Source: Megaleporinus macrocephalus (lineage: Eukaryota; Chordata; Actinopteri; Characiformes; Anostomidae). From it: a stretch of DNA of 64,000 bases. The notes below the pieces were generated by a model. It ran no database searches and had not been told where the DNA came from. It saw nothing but the letters and a program-made list of their open reading frames with translations. A program made the translations under genes and the position numbers. How positions within the stretch are numbered: position 1 is the first letter of the stretch; each line of letters begins with the position of its first letter. Shown one piece after another: positions 20,753-55,040 of the stretch. The stretch covers positions 15,159,962 through 15,223,961 of the forward strand of contig CM038720.1 in the NCBI GenBank assembly GCA_021613375.1, written 5' to 3'.

Positions 20753-23700
20753 GTTATTTGTAAAATTCTGAAAAGAAAACTACAATGCACAGGACTGAAA
20801 CTTTTGAGCTTTTCACTTTAGAAAGCTCAGGAGAATGCTAATTAAATGCATGAATAATTTGAAAAGAAATCAAACCTGACAAACTGCTCTATTTTAGCTA
20901 TGTGACAAGGCAGTGCACCCTGTGCTCTTTTATATTATGGTCAGAATGGGGGACTTCCCTTATGACCAGACAGTGGGTATGGCAACAGGTGTGTCATTGG
21001 TAAGTGGATTTATTTATTGAGAACTGACTATGTAAGTATCAACACAGAAACACAACGGATAGGTACAATCATTATGAGGACTGAAATGGACCCGCATAGG
21101 CAATACATCAAACATTTATTGATGCATTAGTCATTATCTTTATCATGTTTTATCAATATCAACAACATCATGTTATCTTCCTGCATGATATGACGTGATG
21201 TGACAACAAGACAAGATTCAAACTCCAGGGTAAATAAAAATGTGATTGTAGCGGCCTGAAAGAACGGACACTGCAGGGCTAAAGTGTCATGCTCAATCTT
21301 AACGTAGTAGTTATTAACACTGCATTCTCATGACATTACATACTAACCCTGCATATAAAACAATGTCAGCATCAAATCTGTTATGCTTAAACATATAATG
21401 CAAGAATGCTTTTGCAGTGATGAACTAAAATAATGGAAAAAAAAACAAAGGAGGTTCGATGCAAAGGTCACCCAGGTTCCTCTTGCGTGTCCCTGCAGTG
21501 ATTGGTGCAGCCCTCGCCTGATTCGCACAAAGTTTTCTGTCCTATCACCACCGGAGGCAAAGCTGGCAAGTTAATCATTAATGTTACTTTGAGGTAGCCA
21601 CCTCTCCAGTCATTCTGATTCTATCACCTATGAACTATCAAGGGAAAAAAATACAAAGAAATTTGCAACTAATGATTTAATTGCATCTGTAAATGCAAAT
21701 ATGCCATTGAGAGGTTTCATTGCTTAGACTTAATTAATTTATTGCTTACTTTTTAGTTTATAACCAGGGAAATTTTGCAAAAGAACTAAATTTATGGCAT
21801 ATTTTGCTATTTGCATGCCTTTTATTTATTGTAAGACATTATTTTCATAATAATGGAGATATTATGTGCTTTGTTTACAGACAATGCCAACGTGTATAAA
21901 GCTGTTTAAGATGCTATTCTTTGGGGCTATATTTAAAAGAGCAACACTCCCCTCAACAGCTTTTCCAGTGGTGTATAAAGCAAACAGTCTGGACACCGAA
22001 TTTCCTGTATTTTGCTTGAAATTGAGAAATAAGCCAAATAATGTGGCAATAATGGGTCTTACTTTGTCAACAGAACATTGTCACTTTCTGTAACATGCCA
22101 TGTTCTTGCAGTACGCCATAGCAAAATGTTCTGAACAATGTAGGTAACAGAAATTACATGTTAAAAACGGAAAAAAGACAAAAACCTCCAGCACAGCAAG
22201 AAGGATTTCCCATGCTTGTTACGTGAGATGGAAGTGACTTGCTGTACCATAATCAATATCCATACGGTCAAAGAGGATGACTGATGCATGCATTCATAGG
22301 ATGTGACATTTAGAAAAGTATTTTAAAAACTGACTGGCATGGTATGTCAGATATCATACATCAGTTTAAGGTCTGTCAGAGCTGTTGACATAGTTGCCTG
22401 ATCCAAAAAATATGAAAAATTATCATATCGCAAAAGTTATTTTTACCACACACAATATGTATCACAACATTTCGTCACACAGACTCTAGTAGTAGCACAT
22501 TTAGTAGCACATACAGACTGTTCCCCTTATGGTATTTCATCAAGTCCAGGAGTAATTCTGTTCCTTTGTAATAAAGTATGAAGTTGATGCATGTTTTCAT
22601 GAACTGACTATATCCATTCTACACTCAGAAAAGCATATTATTACGATAAGGATAAAACATTTGCATATTTAACGTCTCTACTCACAATATGTTTAGCAAC
22701 AAACTAAGGATGTGTACTTGTGTTGAGGGCAATTCATGTAATTACAACAAAGAAAATGCATTCACCCCTGACACATTATTGGTATTAAACAACAAAAGCC
22801 GGTGTTAAAAATGATCGGAATGCAACGATGAGTTGATGAATATTTAGCTTGCTTATTTAAGCTTGAGCTGTCTCTGCCGTCATTTGTGAACTACTAAACA
22901 CTGAAACAAGATAACTAATCAGTTAATTTGGCCACTTTAGGCTTAGATTTTAATAACCCACCTTAACATTTTCTGCCCAATTTAGTAATAGCCAATTCCC
23001 CCTTTATATCAAGGCATCCCCCTGTCATGCAGTGCTTAGAGGGTGAAGGCTAGAATGTGCCCGGTTTGAATCACATGAAGCCACTGCATCTTTTTGGACT
23101 GCTACTGATTGGAGGAGAACACTACTACCAGTGCTGTTTTGTACTGATCATTCATCCCACCCATAGAAAGTGAGGCCAATTATTCTGTTTGATGGATAGC
23201 TGTGGCGTTGCCACAAATACAAATAAACTTAAATTGTCTATATGGCAAGCAATCGTCAGCTAAACCTGATATGCCCAATTAGCTTTGTTTGCATGACAGA
23301 AGTCGGCAGGCATTTATTTTGTTTTGCACTTATGCTTGCCTCTTTTTGTGTCATATGAATGTAAAACGAGTAAATTCTAATCACTAAATAATCAGCCTAC
23401 ACTCTCAGACAGAAAAGGTGTCCCTGAGGGGAACCCATAAGGGTATATTGAGTACTTTTCTTTTAAAGACAGTTTTGTACCTTTGAGGGTATGTTTACAT
23501 TGTGTGCACCTTGGTGGACTAAAACCCCTTTTTCAGTCAGTGTGATGACAGTGGCCGCTACGTAGAAATTCCCTTCCAAACTGGAACATGAGATTGTATC
23601 ACAGATTGTCGAGCATTTCACTTGCTGACCTTTGCACTGGATCTTCTGAGATGGCCCAAGGTGAACAGAGACTTTCCACAGTGCAAACACAAGGCTAGAA

Positions 23701-24176
23701 GCCAGTTATTGCGACTGATTTAAATATACCACGTTGCAACATATCAGGAAGGTTATTTTGTGTCATGCATATTTTATTGGTTACATTTACATAATACAAG
23801 TGTATATACTGAACATACAGTAGCATGTCTGAGTATTTAACAAATAAGTTGGACAAGCTTCTATCAACAGAAGAAACAGAACAATATTTAAGAAAATGCA
23901 CGTGAAATGAATTGAAATACTGAATAATACATAGCGTGAGCACTTAGGCTATATGGGATATAGTAAAATAAAACCCTCCATTGAGACAACAGTCAATACA
24001 TAGTTTCATCTTCATATGTTTGTCTAAATTGATTTGACCTGATATCTCATTAAACAAACAAAAATGCTAAATGTAGCTCAAGGCCATGAGCGTAGCTTAC
24101 AGTGCTGAGTTATTTTTTTCAATCTATTCGAGCAGCAACATTTTCATGATTCAAAATTATTTGTTGGTTTTTGCTA
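20753..24176. other. Intergenic region between rph3a and pla2g3
   Basis: About 3.4 kb of AT-rich sequence lies between the rph3a 3' end and the pla2g3 start. It must contain the pla2g3 promoter near 20,760-20,950 (a minus-strand TATA-like stretch may be the reverse of tttatattatgg at 20,929). A decayed dispersed repeat lies at 22,974-23,218. No ORF with gene-like features was seen. Confidence 0.5.
22974..23218. repeat. Dispersed repeat fragment (fish type)
   Basis: Blocks such as CATCCCCCTGTCATGCAGTG, GAGGGTGAAGGCTAG, AAGCCACTGCATCTTTTTGG and ACTGCTACTGAT form a pattern seen repeatedly in otophysan fish genomes. The class was not determined; boundaries are approximate. Confidence 0.5.
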
Positions 24177-24182
24177 TTTATT
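24177..24182 (-). terminator. Candidate rph3a poly(A) signal (AATAAA)
   Basis: Minus-strand AATAAA lies about 310 nt beyond the rph3a stop codon. Others occur further downstream (for example near 23,770), so a longer 3' UTR is possible. Confidence 0.4.
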
Positions 24183-24490
24183 ATTAAATAGTGTGTTTGT
24201 CACATTTACATTCTGTCACAGTTCATTTCTATGCTCTTCTCCTGTGAGTTTCTTACATGTTGCCTGAAAATCCATGATGCATGCACTGCTGTGCACAATA
24301 GTGGATTAAGAGTGAGTCAGTACTATGTTTCCTTAACCACTAGTTACATAATAGCTCATCATCGGGATTCAAAGCAAGAAGAACACTGTGGTACACAAAG
24401 TCAGGTTGTTAGCACAGTTAGGGCAGGGGTGAAGATAGTGGAAGACAAAATCGATGGAGTCACAAAGATCTAGCAGGTTAGGGACTCGTT

Positions 24491-44892
<20,402 letters not shown>

Positions 44893-47800
44893 CCCGCAGC
44901 CTATCTTAAGGAAAGAGCAGAAGGGTCACACACTGCACAGGAACACACAGTCATGCTCAATACGACAGCAAAAGCCAGCATCTCACTGAGAAAAGAATGC
45001 TGTTGGTTGCCTATGGCTAATGACAGTGGACACAGTGGACACAAACATGAAGATGATAGCATGTGCATCAAGAGAACATTGAAAATAAAATGTTGCCATT
45101 ATGGACTTTGGATAAAGGATTCCACACAAGTCACAATGACATAGGCATTGACCTGACAAAGAGGTATTCAGGTTCATCAGCCCTGATAAATTTACAGAAG
45201 ATGTAAAAACAAACTTTATTTTTATTGTAAGTCGATGGATTACATCATTTTGGGTTACTCCTTTTGTTCGAAATTTTCACAAAATAAGAAGGACAACAGG
45301 TACTTTTTCCCAAACCTAAAAAAGGCAAAAATGGACACAGGTTGCCTGGTTGATGCTTTTCCCAGTGAGGTAATTTGAAATCATTGAACTTAAACTGCTA
45401 CACATGGTTCTTTATAGTTTAGTACTTCAGTTATAAAACTCAATCACAGTGGTGTGGCATGGTTTTGCCAACTGGGAGGGTGGAGCCATTACTCACCACT
45501 CTTAACACATTGGCCCAGCCTCATACCAGATTCAGCTGCCCCTGCGTGTCACCTATGCCCTACCTATGCCTGAAGTTACACTTCATAGCACACTTGCACG
45601 TATCTACATATTTTTTAGATTTATATTTTTCTTCATCATTTGAGCATGCAGCATGAGCATGGACCCAAAAGAAGTGCTCCAAAATTACTTGTCATAAAAA
45701 ATGTATTTACATTATCTTGCATTAAAAGAAAATAAATGTGCTCTCTGCTGTAAGGTTAACATTTTAGAGATACTTGTTTACATGAGTCATGTTCCTCCAT
45801 TCTATGTACATAAAAACCTTCTTTAGAGCTAATCGCTCTCAAACCATTGGAAAATCATTATCATGATAAACTGTGTATAAATACTACAATAAAAAAATTC
45901 TACAGTACCGTAACATGGAGGTATGCTTTGGGGTTCAGATTCAATTATGTCGACTTGATATTTAATTTTCCAAGAATATTTCTCTCAAACAACAGCTCAT
46001 TTGTATTATTAGTCAACATTTCCTAAGCCATGTTTGCTAAACCTAAAACAGAAGCTTGTTTTGGAATGCAGAAAATGTGGGCAATAGTTTAAAAGCAACA
46101 TGTTAAAACTAGCTAATTGGTTTATGACTTGTGGCTGGCTAGTGAGATTGGTTCACAAATATGATTAAAAAATGGAATTAACTTTTTAACCTCCAGCTAT
46201 AAACATAGTAAGCATCAGTAAAACCACACATATCAAACAATATCTTCACAGTAATACAACTAGATTACAAGTGGTTTTGACCCTACAATAGTTTCCGGAG
46301 CTATTTTTCATGGTTTTCTGTGAAACACCCTGTTATCTTACAGCTGGCCTGACTGAGCGTAGTAGCTTTTTATGACTTAAGTTTTGTGAATAAATCAGTT
46401 CAATGCTAGTCATGCTTTTGTAAGCTATACTCAATAAAAGTGCAACACAACTTCAATCACTCATTTAATTTCACTAAAGACACACTGATGGTAGTTTAGA
46501 GAAGATTCAGATCTGAATTTAAAAAATCTGTGTTTCTGTGTATGATGCTGTTTGCTTAAGCTAATTTGTATTAACATCCATGTAGCACCACAGGATAACT
46601 TAAGCAAACAGGCACCAGTCATTCTGGGTCACTGATGCTGCACCAAAGTTTAGCATGGGTTTTCACAGGTCTTATTATTAGACCATATGTGAATTTTATT
46701 TTTGTGTTTTAATTTATTACTTTAGATTTACTTTTAAAGTGTGTCATTTTCTGGGTCATTAATGAAGTGCTTTTTTTGGACTTTTATAGACACCCAGCCT
46801 TCCAGTCATCACCATTCCTTGTACAAGCATAGCGCTTACACCTTGATGCATCAAACTTCCTTATGACTTTGGCTTTTACAGTCATACCAGTGCAAGAACC
46901 GCCCTCTGCTGGTCAGGTATAATGAAAAGAAATGCAAACCACTGTGCCTTACTAATGACTGATTTCATTTAAAACTCCTGATGGCCTTATTGGCCCTCTA
47001 ATAGCTCAATTACTTTACCTCTCTAATTACTCGCTCTCTCTAAAGTAGGTAGAGATTAATCAGTGTGCAAGTCAATATTTTAATTATAACAGCAACCAAA
47101 TTTTGCAATAACATAGTCAAACAATTTGCCAGGATAGTGTTTAAGTTAAATACCATGATAGTAATGGAAAGATTTTACAGTTAGCTCATACACGCTTCCC
47201 GATACTGCTTCTCACTCAGCAGTATTTCACTGTCCATAAGAATAAATGCAATGAGATTTCGGATTCATGTAGTGAATCAGGACAAAAACAATTTGGAAAA
47301 AAATATTGTTAAAAATGGGCCTGGATTATTTTTGTCCAAAATGATTAATGTTTGATGGATCACATGTGCAGTGATTCACTCCAACACTAAAAAAAGTGAC
47401 ATTAATCTCTGAGGCTAATATTCATATTGCACACTCCATCGATTTCAATATTGCGATGACCAATGGCATTATGATTATGGAACTGTCACACATGAGTCTA
47501 CTTCTGCCCTTCAGTCAGCCTTACAGCACTGTGATTCGCCAGTCTATTGACCTTTTGACCACACCCATTATCACTGCATCACCTGCACACCATTGGCAGC
47601 CATTTTTTTCTTGCCGATGTTGCTGCTGGTTTTTCTAAGCCTCTTAAGTTTTTTTCTCTACATGGAGCTGTTTCTGCTTTGTTTGTTTGCCGGCCTGAAG
47701 AGTGTTTTTGTTTGTTTATTGTTTTTCAATAAATCTCTCCTGCAATTGTGTGTCAACTGCCTCCAGTGTTTGACAGGAACAATATATTGCGCAGACATCT

Positions 47801-49814
47801 GTGGTGTCCATCAGGGATGCAGAAAGTGATTTCAGAATAGTTTATGCAACTGCAAAAAAAATGAATGTCACTGAATGTTGAAGTAATTAATACAGCCATT
47901 AAGCACTTGATTCAGGGTGGAGTTCGTTTTATTTATTTGTTTTACCAAATATGATCATCAAAATGCATTATTATATAGAAACCCCACATCAGAATGGTTC
48001 ACAATAGGACAGCTGTGTCCAAAGCATTTAATGCCTATAAAAGAAGAAAGAAAGCTGCGATTCAAATGGATATGTATACATTGTGTAATGTTTAGGACAT
48101 TGTTTTATAGTAGACCTACTAAAAAAACTGACTGAGACACACAAATCATGAGACAGCACTCTCTGCAGCTACTGTTCCTACATGGCTGTATTAAGCTGAA
48201 TTAAAATGTCTGTGGCGCTGGCTTTTGACATTACAGTGTGTCACATCATCAATGAGTCAGTGGGCTGCTCTTTCCGGCCCGGCCGCGTTAGTCAGATTCC
48301 GTCTTTTTTCCCCCACAGAAACGCGCTAAGCGCTGATTGAAATGTCGAGGAGAGAGTGCTGACAGTGTGTGCGACCTGGCAGAAGACGTGACTGATTGCT
48401 GTCTAAGGGAGGAGGGCAGAGAGAGGCAGAGAGGGAGTAGCTCTAAAGAGGCGAACACAAATGATCGGAAACTGCATTGCACTCGCCATCACTGTCACTA
48501 TTCATCTCATCAGCGCTTTTCAAAGGCAGTCTGCGAATCAGAAAACGAGTGTGGATTCTCATCCTTGCTAATGGTGCTCTGCGCATTTAAACCCTCAACT
48601 AAAGTGCTCGTCTAAAATCTAATGTAAAACTGTGCACTTCTGAGCTGGATGAAGTGAATGTTTCCAGGCATGAAGATTTGAGATAGAGGCAATCAATTCA
48701 TAAACAATATCTATTCATGTGGTGCCCGTTTATAGAGGCAGGTTCAGTATAGGGTTCTGACAGTAGGGGGTTATATAAACCACAGACGTAAAAGAGCCCT
48801 GTGAGTCATTTCATCTTTTCTGCAAGTTTGAGGCGAGTGCTGGGCTTGGAATTGTGTAAAGCTGGGTTGTGACAATACATGGTGAATACAATGGTGACTT
48901 TCAGGATGCAGAGACAAAGCACTGCATTTATTCTTTGATTTTTATTACTACTGGATCTGAATAACCGTGTGGTTGTACAGTGAGTGTGTTAGACTACTGT
49001 AAATGGGCATTTTCTTAAAAACAGCTATTACACAAACACAACCAGTGTGTTAACCATCGCCTGGTACTCAGGGGTCCCAACTCCTGCCTGCTAACTCATG
49101 ACTATTAATTCATTTACCATAGCAACACTGATGCTTCAGTGGCAACAAACTGTTTGCTTTTACAATTCCTTTGCAAATGCTCTAGCTTGATAATGTGCTC
49201 TTTAACTGAGATCTGACACATCTCATTTTTAGCCTTGGTTTGGGAAACGAATAACAGTTCACTTTTTTCATCAATCTCTTAAGACATTTACAGTTTTACA
49301 GATATGCTGTGGCATTTTTTAACCACCGGTTCTTCTTCTTACTATGTTCTCCAACTGGTGCTATAGTACCATAGTGCCATATCTGTTATTAGTTTCATAT
49401 GAGAATCATCATGTATTGTCACCTGGCGACAAGGGCCACTACTAATAATAGACAATAAAGGTTGAGGACAAATAGAATGATCTGACCTGATTTTTTACAC
49501 ACACACTGCCATGTTGCATATTGGCAAGTTTGTTTCAGTTAAGAGTGGGGCCCAAGTTAAAAAACAGCAAGCAGGCTTTAATAGGAAAATCTTTAACCAC
49601 TTCTGGTCTACAGCGAGTGTTTGCTTTGTTTGTCCTGGGCTACTGAACATAGTGGTGTAAAATGGCAGCCAATGAAAACAATTTGCAGTTTCAGTTAATT
49701 ATACACTAATGAAAACATAATTTTATATATATTATATTCTATTTCTACTAATAGATCACCTTACACACTGCACCTGTGTAAGCAATCATCTATGGTTTAC
49801 AACTTGCTTTATAA

Positions 49815-50285
49815 AACAACTTGCCTATATGCCCAAATGGATTGTTAGGTCAATAATTAAGATGTTTCAAACAACCAGAGCTGTAGTGAACCTGCCTAGA
49901 TGTTTACTGTACCCCGACACACAGTAAGGAGGATGGTTAAACAGACAATTTCTGTCTAGAAAATTGTTAGAGATTTGCAGAACATGATAGCAATTTGATG
50001 CTACTCCAGGTGCTTTTTTTATCTAACCAGTAAGTAAGCGCATGAAGCGCATGGCAAACTGGAACCTTGACTAGAGCCAGGTTTTATGGTCAGATTAGAT
50101 ACAAAAAACAATAATGCTTGGGGTACCAAACACTTAAGGTGGCTTTGGCATAAATATCAGGACTCATCAGTACTTATTTAAGATGGAGGATTTGTGATGT
50201 TTTGGGGTTGTTTTTCCTCCAAAGTCCCTGAGAACATTGTCTGAGGTCACTCGAGACACATGTACTGGAACCAGAGGCCGGGGAG
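49815..50285 (+). mobile_element. Decayed Tc1-like transposon (same family as 31,880)
   Basis: It shares CTATATGCCCAAA, TTAAGATGTTTCAAACAACC, AGAGCTGTAGTGAACCTGCC and a TTTGGGGTTGTTTTTCCTCC-type block with the 31,880-32,700 element. Only the 5' two thirds are present and frames are broken. Confidence 0.65.
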
Positions 50286-50484
50286 TGATCCATTCCTGTG
50301 TGTGAGTTTAGCGCTTGTATGAGTTTATGTGCAGTAGTGTTGCTGGGGTACTGTCCTCTTTATTAAACACACTTACATTAAGGGTTTATCTTATAAATGT
50401 ATAGCTCACGTAAAGCTCATATTTTGCACATTTGCACACATTGTGTTTGTCATCATTTAGCTCTTCAGTCCTGATTAATTCCTG

Positions 50485-50640
50485 TCCACTGGGTTACTGC
50501 TGGCGCTATTTTTGGTTGGCAGACTATTCTCAGACCAGCTGTGACTCCGAAGTGTGTAAAAACCCCAGTAACACTGCTGTGCCTGCTACGCTTATACCAG
50601 CACTACACACACAACCTACTGTCATGCTGATACTATTTCG
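50485..50640. mobile_element. Fragment of the same element type as 62,453-63,032
   Basis: Blocks TTTTTGGTTGGCAGACTATT, GTGTGTAAAAACCCCAGTAA and CACTGCTGTGCCTG correspond in order to the middle of the 62.5-63.0 kb element. The ends are missing. Confidence 0.55.
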
Positions 50641-50722
50641 TAGTTAGTAGTTGTAAGCATACAATGTGGAGCTATATGGTGTATCTGATAATGAGGTAAG
50701 CTCAGTGTAGGTTGTTTGTAAT

Positions 50723-51270
50723 AAACTGTGTACACTGTCTGCAAATGGTAGAGCGCTGAGGAAAATGATTGCGCCCCCCCCAACCCTTATCAGAACTTTC
50801 CTTATACAAACACCAATATGTAGTAGCAGCTAAATGTTTGGGAACTCCTGGTCAAATTGCATGTTTTGCTGATCTTCTTATTGAAAATAAGTTAACATAT
50901 TTGTTTACATAAATGTAACATATTTAAGGACAAACCATAAAAAAATTATATTCTGTGCAGAGGATGTGTTAGCTTATTTTCATTTAGAAGATTAAAACTG
51001 TGTAAACTGTCTGCCAATGGTAGAGCGCTGAGGAAAATGATTGCGCCCCCCCACCCTAACCCCCATCAGAACTTTCCTTATACAAACACCAATATGTAGT
51101 AGGAGCTAAATGTTTGGGAACTCCTGGTCAAATTACATGTTTTGCTGATCTTCTTATTGAAAATAAGTTAACATATTTGTTTACATAAATGTAACATATT
51201 TATGGACAAACCATAAAAAAATTATATTCTGTGCAGAGAATGTGTTAGCTTATTTTCATTTAGAAGATTA
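50723..51270. repeat. Two-copy tandem duplication (about 272-bp unit)
   Basis: 50,723-50,994 and 50,995-51,270 are nearly identical, differing by a few substitutions (for example CTGCAAATGG versus CTGCCAATGG, GTAGCAGC versus GTAGGAGC) and a small change after the C-run. Such similarity implies a recent event compared with the surrounding decayed repeats. Confidence 0.9.
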
Positions 51271-52754
51271 AAAAAACCAAATTTGACCAGCTGGGGGTTT
51301 AAAAAATGTTATCATAAAAAATGTACACACCAACTTTTAAACCCCATGTTAAAAAAATTAATTGCCCTCTAATGACTCATTGTGCCACCTTCACCAGCAT
51401 CATGCTGGTACATTCTATAATAAAACACTTCCTGTAAGTCTAGTCTACTATACTGCTGAGGATTAGACTCGCTTTGATCAAGCCTATGTGGATCTAATCT
51501 GAGTCAATACCAAAACGCTGCAGGCAAATGATAGGTTGGAGAGATTTGTCATTATAGCCTATTTTATTATAGCCTATAGATATTTGCGAATGCTTTCTAC
51601 CAGGTTAGTGTAGTATTTCCTAAACTGTCCTGTCTTCAGCAAGTATTTGTTTTTCTATCAACAGCCTCTTCTAAACATATATCTGCAGTGTGACCAAAAG
51701 TGAGTAATGTCAATTTGAGTGTTACTATGCAGTCAAAAAACATCTTTTTTGAACATACAATATAGTTTAGAAGATCTGAAGCAATTTAATGTGACTTCAG
51801 GGGGCGTGTCGTGCCACAGGGGCTAAAGTTTTTTATTGTGCCCCTCATGTAAGTAATGGCACAGTAATACACTCATGGCAAAATATTTCAACGGTTACCA
51901 TCAACACTAGAGGATCAAGTGAAGTGCTTTAAGAGCTTTAATTTGTTTAAAAAGCAAGTCTTTTTTTTGTTACACTGGGGTCTATAAGATCCTAGTTACT
52001 ACCCTGTATGTATAGCTGTCTGTTACACAATCACACAAACTTGCAGAGAGTGCATAAACAACTGGGACAGTATGAGGTCGTCACCTACAGAAATGCCAGC
52101 ATTTATGCAGCGTGACTTCCAGATCATTCCCATGCAGTCATGTCCAGTTAGACCCCACTGCCACATACGTTATTAGATTGGATCTGGGTCTGCGCACTTA
52201 CCGCAGGGTCAGCTGTAGCTGCGACAGGGGCAGTACATTGCTCCTCTAAATGTCATTTACTGTCACAAGACATTCAAGACACTGATTGGATTACAGATTT
52301 AATGCCCCTGCTGAATTCAGTGGCGCTGAGGCATGAAATTTACATCTCTGTATGCAGAGCAACATGAGGTTAAGGTTGTTCATCTGCAAATGAGCTTCAT
52401 AACAGCTTCAAAACAGCAATTTTGCCAAATGCACCAGTTTGACCCCAGTGGTCCATCTATAGCAGAAACATGAAACTGTATACTTTCTACGGTTGTTATA
52501 ATGTAATGTACAGTAAGGTAAATAATCAAAGGGAGTGTGTGCTGGATATATGATTTTGATTATATGATTATCTGGTTTACTGCAGAAGGAGCTGCTAATT
52601 TCTCATTTGTGCTGTAACAGTTGAAAGGAATTAAATTAATTTTAATAAAGCTCAAACATTATAAACATGTAAAATGCCCTCAGTAGTTTTCAAAAAAAGC
52701 CTTTATATTCACTTGTTATTGTTTTTAAGGGCATTGATTTATTTGTTAATACTA

Positions 52755-52802
52755 TCATTATTTTTATTATTATTATTAGTAGTAGTAGTTTTATTATTAT
52801 TA
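52755..52802. repeat. ATT/AGT-type microsatellite
   Basis: Imperfect (TTA)n with a (GTA) run inside, in the long rph3a intron. Confidence 0.75.
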
Positions 52803-54689
52803 TAACTATATTATTGTTGTGGTTGTTATTCTTATTTTTTTGTTGTTGCTGTTACAGTAGAAGTAGAATGATATAGCAGTAGTATTAAAAAATTGTAAGG
52901 TCAAATAAAAGGATACACAATTTTATTGTGTTATTGAGAGACTAATGAAGTGCAGCCTAGAACAAGCTGCTACAGTAATGAAAAACACCATTCTGGCTTC
53001 AATTCCGTATAGCTGCACATGGCATTTCTGGTGTACCACCCAGGCCTACACTACAGGGCTTTCATTTACACGCCATTAGCTCTGGCTGAGACAGGACAGG
53101 ACTGTGCCCATTTCAAGACAATTTCACACAGTGGGACCCCACTGCCAAAACAACACTCTCTGAATGCCACAGCTGATTATATGGGGACCTAATACTAAAC
53201 CGCCTCTACATTGTCAGCTCCATTCTCTGCCTCCCAAGCTGGCCAATCTGTGTGTTTGTGTGTTCACACCTGAGTGACCCTAGCATCGTTGTCTCTCCAC
53301 CCAAGTGCCCCATCCTCAGCTGCTCCAACGAGACTGATATTATTGTTCGACTTTATTGAGCTTTCCAACAGCGTATAAACAACCCTGGGGCATCCAAAAA
53401 TCTGTCTGGTCCATCTCTACCTAAAACACCTGCTCTCTTCACCCCTGTTCTATCTGGCTTCTCTCCTACCCCCAACATTCACAACACTCAATTTAGACAG
53501 TGCATTAATGAGAGACTCAATGTGAGGTTTAGTTTGATGATATATGTGTAGTTCAAATGGTAATTCGAGGACTCATAATTGTATGCCTATATAAATTAGA
53601 TCAACCGATTCCCGCAACCACGCCCCTGATTTTAATCCTCGAGTTACCTTGTGTCTTGAAAAGACGATTGTGGTGATGCTGTGGAAACACTAGGCACTTG
53701 CTGCCGTCGTTTTCTTACAGTATTACAGTATTCTCTAAAACTAGGTGAGCAAGTGGTAAAAGTAGCTAGAGGACAGCTGTAGCCCCCTCTTTCTTATATT
53801 TTCCATTATGTTCACAGATATAAAAAGGTTTATTTCCAGGGGTAACTCCAGTCGAGGACAGACTACGAAAAATGGGGACTGTCCCCAGAAAAAGAGAATG
53901 GGTAGTTCATAGATGTTCATCTTTTCTATAACTTGCATTTAACTAAAAGTCTACAGAAAGATAGTATTATGTACTTGTTTTAGGAAGACCTAAAACAAGC
54001 ATATAATATGTAACTTGTCATGGTATGTGATATTCTGTAATGCAACATTACATCTCAGTCTCACAAGATTTCACAATTTTCATCTTTTATTGTTTTTGTC
54101 CTACAATGTTATTAGTTATTATTTTATGTCAGTAATATAATTTAAAAAAATAAAAAAATAAAAATATTACCTAGGCTAATAAATACTGACATGACTTGTT
54201 AGTAGTTAGTCTTTAAACTGGAAAATTAGCATCAAGGCATGTAAAGGCATATAAAAAGGCATGTTTATAACAGATATAGTGATAGTGATTTTTTTTTTCG
54301 TATTTTAGCCAAATGCCCCCTAAAACTTACTCCAACCTTTGCCACACATTCATTTTAACTTTGACTTTAAATAAGATGTGCCCCAAAATACAGGCAAAAT
54401 TCTGAATTCATGATGATTGCTGACGTTTTTTAGCTAGGCTACATTGCATAAAGCAGTAGTAGCAGCTATTTTTAAAGACAACAATATCAAACAGTGTCAT
54501 ATACCACATAAGCATAAACAGCTCAGTATGGTTGGAGGCAAATCTTTGATAATGTAAGCTAACTGGTCTAAGTCTTATAGCTCCAGTGAAGAAGCAAACT
54601 TTGGACACCAAGCATGTCTTTGTCAATTGATTTTTGTCAGAATTTATATGTTATATGAAATATGTATGAAAGGTTATATGGGATCATTC

Positions 54690-55040
54690 ATAACGAGCGG
54701 CTGCTCATCTCGTCTCTTCCAGCCGCCGCCACTGGTAACATGGAGTAACTTTAATGCTAAAGTTGCTTCGAGCAAAACACACGTGAAATAGGTTAACGAG
54801 ATGCACGGATCAAAGCGAGGCATGGAGATTAATTTGAGTTGTTATTCTCAGAGTGGGAGGGAAGAGTGGCGAGATGAAGGCTATTCTAAACTCATTAATG
54901 CGCTATACAAACATGTCTGAGTGCCATCGCATCAGAGTGGAATCAGTGGAGCAAAACGAGTCTCACAGAGGAGAGCAACGAGAAGGCCAGTGGTGCACGA
55001 TTCATTATCACTGATGTGATGAGAGATCATGCCATGTAAC
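54690..55040. promoter_or_regulatory. Candidate conserved non-coding island
   Basis: A less AT-rich stretch with unique, non-repetitive text and homeodomain-type cores (GGAGATTAATTTG, CTCATTAATGCGC) inside a repeat-rich intron; no ORF or splice-site pair explains it. This is inference from composition only. Confidence 0.25.
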
